DNA from: JAGVNX01 sp035290965
GTDB taxonomy: Archaea > Iainarchaeota > Iainarchaeia > Iainarchaeales > GCA-2688035
Length of the DNA stretch: 9,999 nucleotides
Direction: 5' to 3'
NCBI GenBank assembly: GCA_035290965.1
Contig: DATDTD010000073.1
Span: 1-9,999 of the forward strand
A program made the position numbers and the translations under genes. The notes under the pieces were generated by a model. That model was given only the letters and a program-made list of their open reading frames with translations. It was not told the DNA's origin and did not search any database. Of the stretch, positions 1 to 5,947 are shown one piece after another. Position 1 is the first letter of the stretch. Every line of letters starts with the position of its first letter.

Positions 1-889
1 TGTAAGCCCGGGAGGAGGAGGGAGCGGAGGAGGCGGCCCGCCTATTGCGGAAAAGCCCGAAGAGGCCCTGAAAATTATGGGCTCGCGGTTTGATGAAAAC
101 ATGGAGCTTGACATTCCGACAAATGTTTTTGTAAAGGTTGAAAATACGGGAAAAAAAGAATTGGATTTTTTGCTGAACATTGAAATAAAACAGGGGGATT
201 CTGCAAAATACGGTTCTTCAATGGCTTTTTACGGGCTTGCCCCGGGAGCTGAAAGCGAAATTGTTTTTGAACAAAAATGGATTCCAGTTCTTTCGGGCTC
301 TTACAGGATTGTGACTGAAGCTGTTTCCCTTGACAAAAATACTGTTTTTGACAGGCTTGTGGAAAAATTCGTTGTAGGCGGGGGAATCTGGCAATACGAC
401 ATTTTAACTGCCTGCCAGAAAAAAATCGTGGAAGCCGGAGAGAATGCTGATGCAAAAATTTTCCTTTTAAACCTTGGAAATTATTATGAGGATGTTTTGC
501 TTGAATGGTGGGTTGAGGACAGGAACAGCGCGGCAATCGGAAAGAGCACTTTTACTTTTGCGTTGTATCCCGATGAAAACAGGGAAATGATGCAGTCTGT
601 TTTTATTCCAAAGGAAACTCCCGCGGGAAAATATATTTTCAAGGCAAAGGTAAGCTATGGCAATCTTTCGCAGGGCTCGGAGTGTTCTTTTGAAATCACA
701 AGGCCTGCAATTATTCCCGGAATTAACCTTGTTGAAACAGCAAATATCGGAATCATAATCCTGCTGCTTTTGTTTTTCGCGGTTTTGCAGTTAAGTTTAA
801 TAATCGCCCTAAGCCTATTATACTATCGCCCGAAAAAATTTTTTGACAAAATCCTAAGCCTGCATATCCATAAAAAGAAAGAGGCGTAA
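1..889 (+). CDS. Membrane-anchored CARDB-like surface protein, C-terminal part (5'-truncated by window edge)
   Basis: The reading frame is open from base 2, so the ATG at 77 is internal and the true start lies before the window. The 295 visible residues begin with a Gly/Ser-rich linker (about residues 3-13). Two Ig-like modules of CARDB type follow (about 30-125 and 128-234), then a strong transmembrane helix (about 246-274) and a short basic tail ending HKKKEA. Module 2 has two cysteines (138 and 228) that could form a disulfide. Linker, both modules, the cysteine pair and the motif LLNLGNYY are shared with the protein at 1283-3205, so the two are paralogues; the copy here has no helical region between module 2 and the membrane span. 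By the positive-inside rule the domains face outward and the tail is cytoplasmic. The CARDB assignment is by pattern only. The exact function is unknown; an envelope or adhesion role is inferred. Confidence 0.8.
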   Translation, partial: VSPGGGGSGGGGPPIAEKPEEALKIMGSRFDENMELDIPTNVFVKVENTGKKELDFLLNIEIKQGDSAKYGSSMAFYGLAPGAESEIVFEQKWIPVLSGSYRIVTEAVSLDKNTVFDRLVEKFVVGGGIWQYDILTACQKKIVEAGENADAKIFLLNLGNYYEDVLLEWWVEDRNSAAIGKSTFTFALYPDENREMMQSVFIPKETPAGKYIFKAKVSYGNLSQGSECSFEITRPAIIPGINLVETANIGIIILLLLFFAVLQLSLIIALSLLYYRPKKFFDKILSLHIHKKKEA

Positions 890-908
890 AAAAAAATCGG
901 TGTTGTAA

Positions 909-1217
909 ATGGCATTGGAAATTGACGATACTACTTTGCTGGTTGCGCTTTCAACCCTGGTTTTTTTGCTCAACCTTGCAATTATTTTTTTAGTGGCAAA
1001 ATACAGCAACAAGAGAATAATGAAAAAAACCGCTGCTCTTGAGGAAAGCCTCGCAAAAAAAACAAATTCCCTTGAAGAAAACATGCAGACAATAGGGAAG
1101 GCTGTCCTTTCGCTGCAGGAAGATGCCTCGAAAATAGAGATAGCAAACCTAACGCTCGAAGAAAGGTTTGCAATGCTGGAAAAGCAGATTAATTCGCTTT
1201 CCAAAAAGAGCCAGTGA
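909..1217 (+). CDS. Small membrane protein with cytoplasmic coiled coil
   Basis: A 102-residue protein of no recognised family. An acidic N-terminus (MALEIDD) precedes one hydrophobic helix (about residues 9-30). The rest is charged, with heptad-like Leu/Ile spacing (about 40-98), typical of a coiled coil. Lysines directly after the helix suggest N-outside, C-inside topology, putting the coil in the cytoplasm. The start at 909 has only a weak GGTG ribosome binding site (899-902), six bases upstream. It lies 19 bases after the first surface protein gene and before its paralogue, so co-transcription is likely. A scaffold or adaptor between the surface proteins and the downstream MinD-like ATPase is a guess from position and topology. 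The protein at 5948-6433 has the same layout but no obvious sequence similarity. Confidence 0.75.
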   Translation: MALEIDDTTLLVALSTLVFLLNLAIIFLVAKYSNKRIMKKTAALEESLAKKTNSLEENMQTIGKAVLSLQEDASKIEIANLTLEERFAMLEKQINSLSKKSQ

Positions 1218-1244
1218 TTGGCACGCTGAAAAAAAGCAGCCAAA

Positions 1245-1276
1245 CAGTAAAATAAATAAGCAGTAAAACAGTAATA
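1245..1276 (+). promoter_or_regulatory. Possible internal promoter with CAGTAA direct repeats
   Basis: The gap before the 640-residue gene is A-rich. It holds a TATA-like AAATAAAT around 1250-1257, about 30 bases before the ATG at 1283, and three copies of CAGTAA starting at 1245, 1261 and 1269 (spacing 16 and 8). No Shine-Dalgarno motif precedes the ATG, so a leaderless or short-leader transcript starting here is possible. The repeats could be an operator or chance in low-complexity DNA. Weak evidence. Confidence 0.25.
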
Positions 1277-1282
1277 TTGCTG

Positions 1283-3205
1283 ATGCAAAACACAAAAAAA
1301 GCGCTGATAACAGCGGCACTGCTCCTGTTCACAATAGCCTGCTTCTTCTCAATAACAACAGCAGAAACACTGACATCACAAATAGTATGGATAACACCGC
1401 AGACAACAAGCATGGCAACAGCAATAACAGCAACAAGATGCATGAACTACCCCGGAAACAACAACATAACAGTAACAGTAATAGACTACCCGCAAAACAC
1501 ATACGACACAAACGCAACAGTAACAGCAACTCTCTACAAGCCAAACGGGGATGTAAACAGCAGCATACCATTCACAAACAACGCAGACGGAAACTACACA
1601 AAAACAATAAACTTCGACACAAACGGAACATACACACTAGCAATACACGCAGTAAACGACACAAACAACAACATCACAGCAGACACAAACACATACATAT
1701 ACGTAGGAACATTCGACATAAGCATCAGCTTCCTGAACAACAACACCACACACACTGCAGGAGAAGCAGGAAGCATCCGCAACATGGTAAAAAACACAGA
1801 CGGAAACGCATTCACTGGATTGACGGGAACAACCACAATCTATTATCCGAACGCAACTGTTTTCGCACAGGACGCAACAATGACAGGATTAGGAACAGGA
1901 GAATACTACTACAACTTCATAATCCCAAACACAACAGGAACATACTCGGCAACATCAACATTCACATGCGGACTGTCAACTGATTCAAACAACGCGGGAA
2001 GATTCACAGTAACAGGCACTGAAATTCCGCCCGTTACCCCTGGCAGCGGAGGCGTAACAGGCGGTGGCGGGGGAGGAGGCGGCAATATTGCGGGCTATAC
2101 TGATTTGGCAATAATTGAAATTGCTTTTGACAAAAACCTTGCAGTGGGGCAAGATGCAACATTGAATGTGACTGTTTACAATGGAAGGGCAACCCAGGCT
2201 GATTTTATTGTTTCCGCAACAATAACCCAGGGAGCGAGCGTAAAATTCTTTTCAACAGAAACAGTTAATGACTTAAAATCAATGACTGCGAGAAGAATTG
2301 TTTTCAACGAAAAATGGCTGCCTGACATCGGCGGCACGCATACTGTTGAAATAAAGATTCTTTCAGTTGACAAAAAAACAACTTTCGACACAAAAATAAA
2401 AACATTCGATGTTCCCGGCGAATTGAGATATGATGTTGTTGCAAGCTGCCTCAACGATGTTTTAAAGCCGGGGCAGAATATCAATGCGAATGTTATGCTG
2501 CTGAACCTCGGAAACTACTATCAGGACATTTCTTTGGATGCCTGGGTTGAAGGCCCTGATGGAAAAATAATCAAAAAGGAAACAAGCGTTATTGCTGTTT
2601 ATACCGGAGAATCAAGGAATATTCCAAAAAGCTTTTTCATTCCCGAAGGCTCGCCCTACGGGATTTACACATTTGTGGCGCAGATAGACTACAGGGGGAC
2701 AAAGCAGGTTTCAAAATGCGGTTTTTCAGTGAAAAAAGACATTGAATATTACACGGATGTGCTGAATTCAGCGGAAAGCAACCTGAATTACCTTGCTGCT
2801 CTTCTTGAGGATAAAAGAAAAAGCGGAATTGACGTAAGCGGCATTGAAAAGGAACTGCTTGAAATAAGGAAAAATGTTCTTGATGCAAGGGAAAAGCTCG
2901 CGGTAAAGGACCTTATTGGAATGGATAATGCAATATCGGAAATAGAATCAGAAATAGCAAGCGCTGAAGAGCATCTGAATGCGGTTCAGCCGGGAATTTT
3001 CATGAGCCTTCCGGTGCTGATTCTTGCAATAACAGCAGCAGTATCCGCATCCGCACTTGTTTTAATTTACATCAGCCGCATGAGCAGAAAAACAATAGAG
3101 CACAGGCTTAAAAAGCTCGAGCAAAAGATTTTAAAGCACAGGAGAAAAAGCAAGAAAATAAAAAAACATGCCCATAACAATAAAACTGAAAAAAGGAGAA
3201 AATAA
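1283..3205 (+). CDS. Secreted, Thr/Asn-rich surface protein with CARDB-like modules, coiled coil, membrane anchor and basic tail
   Basis: The frame opens at TTG 1277, but ATG 1283 (640 residues) gives a cleaner signal peptide (about residues 1-27). Order: a Thr/Asn-rich beta domain (28-245) with about eleven N-glycosylation sequons (for example N61, N77, N104, N114) and cysteines 53 and 229; a Gly-rich linker (252-268); two CARDB-like modules (273-376 and 380-486), the second with cysteines 389 and 479 and the motif LLNLGNYY (406-413); a charged helical region (489-569); a membrane helix (about 575-598); and a very basic tail (599-640) ending EKRRK. The linker and modules are paralogous to the gene ending at 889. 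The segment coding for the N-terminal domain is extremely T-poor and changes composition at the linker. The stop overlaps the next start (TAATG), implying translational coupling to the MinD-like ATPase. Most likely a glycosylated envelope protein whose tail could contact the ATPase; function unproven. Confidence 0.85.
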   Translation: MQNTKKALITAALLLFTIACFFSITTAETLTSQIVWITPQTTSMATAITATRCMNYPGNNNITVTVIDYPQNTYDTNATVTATLYKPNGDVNSSIPFTNNADGNYTKTINFDTNGTYTLAIHAVNDTNNNITADTNTYIYVGTFDISISFLNNNTTHTAGEAGSIRNMVKNTDGNAFTGLTGTTTIYYPNATVFAQDATMTGLGTGEYYYNFIIPNTTGTYSATSTFTCGLSTDSNNAGRFTVTGTEIPPVTPGSGGVTGGGGGGGGNIAGYTDLAIIEIAFDKNLAVGQDATLNVTVYNGRATQADFIVSATITQGASVKFFSTETVNDLKSMTARRIVFNEKWLPDIGGTHTVEIKILSVDKKTTFDTKIKTFDVPGELRYDVVASCLNDVLKPGQNINANVMLLNLGNYYQDISLDAWVEGPDGKIIKKETSVIAVYTGESRNIPKSFFIPEGSPYGIYTFVAQIDYRGTKQVSKCGFSVKKDIEYYTDVLNSAESNLNYLAALLEDKRKSGIDVSGIEKELLEIRKNVLDAREKLAVKDLIGMDNAISEIESEIASAEEHLNAVQPGIFMSLPVLILAITAAVSASALVLIYISRMSRKTIEHRLKKLEQKILKHRRKSKKIKKHAHNNKTEKRRK

Positions 3206-3207
3206 TG
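3195..3207 (+). promoter_or_regulatory. Ribosome binding site and TAATG stop/start overlap
   Basis: GGAG at 3195-3198 lies six bases before ATG 3205. That ATG shares its A with the TAA stop (3203-3205) of the surface protein gene. The strong site inside the upstream coding region and the one-base overlap fix the start of the ATPase and suggest coupled translation. Confidence 0.8.
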
Positions 3208-3906
3208 AATCTTTTCTGTGTTTGCAGCGGAAAGGGGGGAACGGGAAAAACCCTTGTAAGCATAAACCTCGCATTCGCATGCGCCGAGTTTTCAAATGTA
3301 AAGCTTATTGAAACAGACATGCTCACTCCCAACATGCGCTTTTACCTCGAGCTTCCGAAGAAAAACTGTTTGAACGACGCGCTGAACGGCAAAAAAAAGC
3401 CGAAAGAAACAGAGATTGCACTGAAAGAAAACCTGAAAATAGTACAGGCCGCATACGATGCAAACCCGTTCAAAAAAATCGACCATGAAAAAATAAACAA
3501 AATAATCAAGGAAATAGCCGAAGAAAACGGGACTGTTTTCATTGACCTCCCCCCCGGCCTTAACGAGGATGTAATTGCGCTTCTCAGGGAATTCAAAAGC
3601 GCGATTATTGTCACAAACCCTGAAATGGGCGCTGTTTCCGACGCGAGAAAGCTTGTTGAAATCTGCTCAGAGCTCAAGGCAGAGGTAAAAGGCGTAATAA
3701 TAAACAGGGTCGGCAGATTCAAAGAAGAGCTTAAGGAGAGCGAAATAGCCTCTATTTTTGAAGGAAGCAAAATAATCGGAAAAATTCCCGAAGACCAGAA
3801 AATACCCGAAGCAGCTCATTACGGAAAGCCTGTAACCGAAAAATTTCCGGATTCTGAAGCAGCAAAGGAATTTTTCAGGATTGCAAAGGAACTCCACAAG
3901 CTGTAA
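3205..3906 (+). CDS. MinD/ParA-family deviant Walker A ATPase
   Basis: A 233-residue cytoplasmic P-loop ATPase of the MinD/ParA class, close to usual family length. It opens with a deviant Walker A motif, SGKGGTGKT (residues 8-16), including signature lysine K10 and K15. ETDMLTPNM (36-44) matches the MinD switch I region and keeps the second aspartate (D38), while the usual first aspartate is E36. VFIDLPPG (111-118) is the Walker B/switch II region, VTNPEMGAVSDARK (136-149) is typical of MinD, and NR at 167-168 matches the nucleotide-base contact. The last helix (FFRIAKELHKL, 223-233) is amphipathic and could bind membrane. Family members dimerise on ATP and position cell division, appendage or chemoreceptor machinery, or segregate DNA. 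Coupling to a membrane surface protein and the absence of ParB or replication genes favour envelope positioning over plasmid partition. The family call is secure; the cargo is inferred. Confidence 0.92.
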   Translation: MNLFCVCSGKGGTGKTLVSINLAFACAEFSNVKLIETDMLTPNMRFYLELPKKNCLNDALNGKKKPKETEIALKENLKIVQAAYDANPFKKIDHEKINKIIKEIAEENGTVFIDLPPGLNEDVIALLREFKSAIIVTNPEMGAVSDARKLVEICSELKAEVKGVIINRVGRFKEELKESEIASIFEGSKIIGKIPEDQKIPEAAHYGKPVTEKFPDSEAAKEFFRIAKELHKL

Positions 3907-3945
3907 AAAAACGCCTTTTATTTTCTTATTTTATCTATTTTTGCC
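3905..3945. terminator. Convergent T-tract termination region
   Basis: After the ATPase stop the + strand runs into several T-rich tracts (about 3916-3942). On the minus strand the run of seven A at 3905-3911 reads as a T tract just after the dehydratase stop. Archaeal terminators are mostly T tracts, so this 11-base gap and its flanks probably end both transcripts. No convincing hairpin. Confidence 0.5.
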
Positions 3946-4250
3946 GCAAGAATAAAATCGTTTTCATGCAGCCCGCCTATTTTGTGCGTAAAAATAGTCA
4001 CAATGACTTTATTGTAGGAAACAGAAAAATCCGGATGATGCCCCTCTGATTCCGCAACAGCGGCAATGCTGTTCACAAAATTCATTGCCTCCATAAAATC
4101 CACGAACTTAAACTCTTTTCTGATTTTTTTTGCATTTTCAATAAGTTCCCATCCAGTGATTTCCAAGAGAAATTTTTTTGCCTCTTTAGCGCTCAGGGGA
4201 CTTGCGCCTATGCTGCAGGGAACGCATTTTTTTTCGGATAATTCAGGCAT
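3918..4250 (-). CDS. Pterin-4a-carbinolamine dehydratase (DCoH/PCD family)
   Basis: A 110-residue single-domain protein of normal family length. It carries the N-terminal signature KKCVPCSIGASPLS (7-20) and the active-site region ESEGHHPDFSVSYNKV (67-82), followed by FTHKIGGLHENDF (87-99). H71, H72 and H89 match the catalytic histidines. The family dehydrates 4a-hydroxytetrahydrobiopterin to quinonoid dihydropterin (EC 4.2.1.96), which supports aromatic amino acid hydroxylases. No hydroxylase lies in this window, and many microbes carry the enzyme without one; a role with molybdopterin or another pterin has been suggested for such cases. A weak GGTG (4262-4259 on the minus strand) lies eight bases before the ATG. 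The gene is convergent with the ATPase and divergent from the methyltransferase, so it is probably transcribed alone. Family assignment is firm; the physiological substrate is unknown. Confidence 0.92.
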   Translation of the reverse strand: MPELSEKKCVPCSIGASPLSAKEAKKFLLEITGWELIENAKKIRKEFKFVDFMEAMNFVNSIAAVAESEGHHPDFSVSYNKVIVTIFTHKIGGLHENDFILAAKIDKIRK

Positions 4251-4337
4251 TGCAAAAACACCGTATACAATGGATGCGCAGGAAATTAAAAAAACAAGCT
4301 ATGCTTTTTGAAAGCTGCTTTTGTTTTTTACACTGGG

Positions 4338-4398
4338 ACTATTTAAGTTTCAGAGAGCGAAGATATTTAATATAAAAAATAAATCTGGAGGTGTGATT
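4338..4398 (+). promoter_or_regulatory. Promoter region and strong ribosome binding site of the methyltransferase
   Basis: The divergent gap (4251-4398) holds two TATA-like tracts on the + strand: CTATTTAAG near 4339-4347 and ATATTTAATATAAAA near 4363-4377. The first would place the transcript start near 4370, leaving a leader that keeps the ribosome site GGAGGTG (4387-4393), five bases before ATG 4399. The second would remove that site. The ribosome site is clear; the choice of TATA box is inference. Confidence 0.55.
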
Positions 4399-4986
4399 AT
4401 GGACTGGGAAGGAATCTACAAAAGAAATTCGCTTGAAGAAATTCCCTGGCACTCGGAAAAAGCGCCTGTTTCGCTTGAGGAAAACCTGAAAAAAATCAAG
4501 GTTGGAAACGCGCTTGAAGTGTGCTCGGGAGCGGGAACAAACTCTATTTTCCTTGCAAAAAAAGGCTTTAAGGTAGAGGGAATAGACATTTCAAAAACCG
4601 TGGTTGAAATTGCAAAGAAGCGCGCAAAAAAGGAAAACCTCGACATTGATTTCAGGACAGGAAATGTGCTTGATTTGAATGAAAGGAAAAAATTCGAGTT
4701 TGTTTTCGACAGGGGGTGTTTCCACCATATGCCGACTGAATCGCGGGAAAAATTCGTAAAAAATATCTTCCGTTCTTTGAAGGAAAACGGAAAATTCCAG
4801 ATAATGGCTTTCAGCGAAAAAAACAAAGGGATAAGAAAAGGATTCTCGAAAAGCGAGCTCAGGAAAATTTTTTCAAAGTATTTCAAAATAGGAAAAATAG
4901 AGGAAGAAATACACATGGAACCCGATAACAGCATGGTTTTCCTTTACACTGCCTTAATGACAAAAAAGGCACAGAAGGCAGCATAA
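4399..4986 (+). CDS. Class I SAM-dependent methyltransferase
   Basis: The frame is open from TTG 4321, but GGAGGTG five bases before ATG 4399 fixes the start and gives 195 residues. The fold is a Rossmann-type class I methyltransferase. Motif I is LEVCSGAGTN (39-48), followed by the ribose-binding acidic residue D63 in GIDIS (61-65), an acidic NVLDL segment (89-93), and FVFDRGCFHHM (101-111), a pattern typical of small-molecule methyltransferases. The N-terminal WEGIYKRN with PWH (16-18) resembles the TehB/thiopurine methyltransferase-like group. The methyl acceptor cannot be read from the sequence. It sits 17 bases before the copper-protein gene with no terminator between, so the two form an operon. 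A link to metal or metalloid detoxification is possible from that pairing and from TehB similarity, but is speculative. Confidence 0.88.
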   Translation: MDWEGIYKRNSLEEIPWHSEKAPVSLEENLKKIKVGNALEVCSGAGTNSIFLAKKGFKVEGIDISKTVVEIAKKRAKKENLDIDFRTGNVLDLNERKKFEFVFDRGCFHHMPTESREKFVKNIFRSLKENGKFQIMAFSEKNKGIRKGFSKSELRKIFSKYFKIGKIEEEIHMEPDNSMVFLYTALMTKKAQKAA

Positions 4987-4987
4987 A

Positions 4988-4997
4988 AAGGAGGTGA
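4988..4997 (+). promoter_or_regulatory. Near-ideal Shine-Dalgarno site
   Basis: AAGGAGGTGA is a ten-base match to the expected complement of the archaeal 16S rRNA 3' end, six bases before ATG 5004. It fixes the start of the copper protein and predicts efficient translation. Confidence 0.85.
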
Positions 4998-5003
4998 AAA
5001 AAA

Positions 5004-5846
5004 ATGTCTAAAGCAACTTGGGCAGTAGCAGGCATAATAATAGTGCTTGTAATCGCGGGAATAGGATACTGGAGTTTCACGAGCGCATACGCAAACAATC
5101 CCGCTCCCGTTGACAATACTCCGCCTGTAATAATTCCGCCAGCAATTGTTCCGCCAGCTGCAGAGCCGCCAACAACAGTAACGCCGCCACCGACCACAAC
5201 TCCGCCGCCTGCTTCGCAGATGCAGTATATTGACATAAGCAATTACGCGTTCTCTCCGCAGACAATAACAATAAACCAGGGCGATATAGTGGTCTGGATG
5301 AACAGCGATTCAGTGGTGCATACAGTAATCTCGAATCCTGCAGGAATGTTCTTTTCGGCAAACATTGCGCCGGGAGCCTCGTATTCCTATCAGTTCAATA
5401 CTCCCGGAACATTCAATTACAGGTGCACAATTCATCCCGGCATGACTGGAACAGTAATAGTCCTGCCGAGCAATAATCCGCCGCCCGCAACAAACCCGCC
5501 GATAACTGCAGGGGAAACATACCAGGTGAAAATAAGCGGCTATTCCTTCACGCCGAAAAATATTACAGTAAATGTGGGAGACACTGTAGTTTGGACAAAC
5601 AATGATGCTGTTACGCACACAGTGGATTCATCCTCCGGAAACGAACTGGCTTCGGGAAACATAACAACAGGAATGCGCTTCTCGCACACATTCAATACTG
5701 CGGGAACATTCACATACCACTGCGGGCCGCATCCGAACATGACTGGTTCAGTCACAGTAATAGTGCCGGGCGGAACTCCCCAGACAACTATTCCCCAGAC
5801 AAGCAATTATCCTTCAGGGTCTGGCGGGGGATACGGCGGATATTAG
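5004..5846 (+). CDS. Membrane-tethered tandem cupredoxin (two type 1 copper domains)
   Basis: A 280-residue exported protein. An uncleaved signal anchor (about 7-27) is followed by a Pro/Thr-rich spacer (33-70) and two cupredoxin domains of plastocyanin/amicyanin type (72-154 and 172-254). A Gly/Ser-rich tail ends GGGYGGY. Each domain has a full type 1 copper ligand set: H106, C141, H144 and M147 in the first (CTIHPGM), and H205, C240, H243 and M246 in the second (CGPHPNM). Such proteins shuttle single electrons outside the membrane or store copper. Two intact sites in one chain could pass electrons between them. No partner oxidase or reductase is encoded here, so the redox partner is unknown. 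It follows the methyltransferase in one operon and ends at a hairpin/T-tract terminator. Domain assignment is secure; the electron-transfer role is inferred from the family. Confidence 0.93.
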   Translation: MSKATWAVAGIIIVLVIAGIGYWSFTSAYANNPAPVDNTPPVIIPPAIVPPAAEPPTTVTPPPTTTPPPASQMQYIDISNYAFSPQTITINQGDIVVWMNSDSVVHTVISNPAGMFFSANIAPGASYSYQFNTPGTFNYRCTIHPGMTGTVIVLPSNNPPPATNPPITAGETYQVKISGYSFTPKNITVNVGDTVVWTNNDAVTHTVDSSSGNELASGNITTGMRFSHTFNTAGTFTYHCGPHPNMTGSVTVIVPGGTPQTTIPQTSNYPSGSGGGYGGY

Positions 5847-5912
5847 AAAGCAATCCATAAAAATGGCTTTGGGGAAAACCCAAAGCATGCTTTCTTTTTC
5901 TTTTTTTTTATC
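5845..5912 (+). terminator. Nested hairpin and T-tract terminator
   Basis: GCTTTGGG (5866-5873) pairs perfectly with CCCAAAGC (5879-5886) around a GAAAA loop. An outer pair, AGAAAGCA (5845-5852) with TGCTTTCT (5888-5895), can extend it, leaving a 13-base bulge on the left. Long T-rich tracts follow to about 5910. The arms also contain the palindrome AAAGCATGCTTT (5882-5893), so alternative folds exist. It closes the methyltransferase/cupredoxin operon. Confidence 0.75.
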
Positions 5913-5924
5913 TTTACGAAAGGC

Positions 5925-5947
5925 TTTAAAGGTTTCTTCAGGCGAAT
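5925..5947 (+). promoter_or_regulatory. Possible TATA box before the second coiled-coil gene
   Basis: TTTAAA (5925-5930) lies about 20 bases before ATG 5948, and no Shine-Dalgarno motif is present, which is compatible with a leaderless transcript. The usual spacing of 25-27 bases would put the transcript start slightly inside the gene, near the in-frame GTG at 5957. The promoter or the start is therefore uncertain. Confidence 0.35.

Noticed and set aside
77..79. ATG at 77 as the start of the first gene
   Set aside because: The frame stays open to base 2 and encodes the Gly-rich linker found at the same place in the paralogue, with no ribosome site before 77.
1218..1282. CAGTAA repeats as a CRISPR-like or origin array
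   Set aside because: Only three six-base copies with irregular spacing in A-rich DNA, far too short and few for either.
1387..1983. Long open frame (198 codons) overlapping the 640-residue gene on the same strand
   Set aside because: All stop codons need T, and this stretch is very T-poor, so open frames arise by default. The product is low-complexity His/Asn/Arg/Lys-rich, with no start signal, and the main frame has a signal peptide and sequons.
3205..3906. Plasmid or chromosome partition cassette (parA)
   Set aside because: No ParB-like gene, centromere-like repeats or replication gene is present. The switch regions look more like MinD and the coupled neighbour is a membrane surface protein.
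4321..4323. TTG at 4321 as the start of the methyltransferase
   Set aside because: The extra 26 codons cover the promoter and the GGAGGTG site, and the family's N-terminal pattern begins right after ATG 4399.
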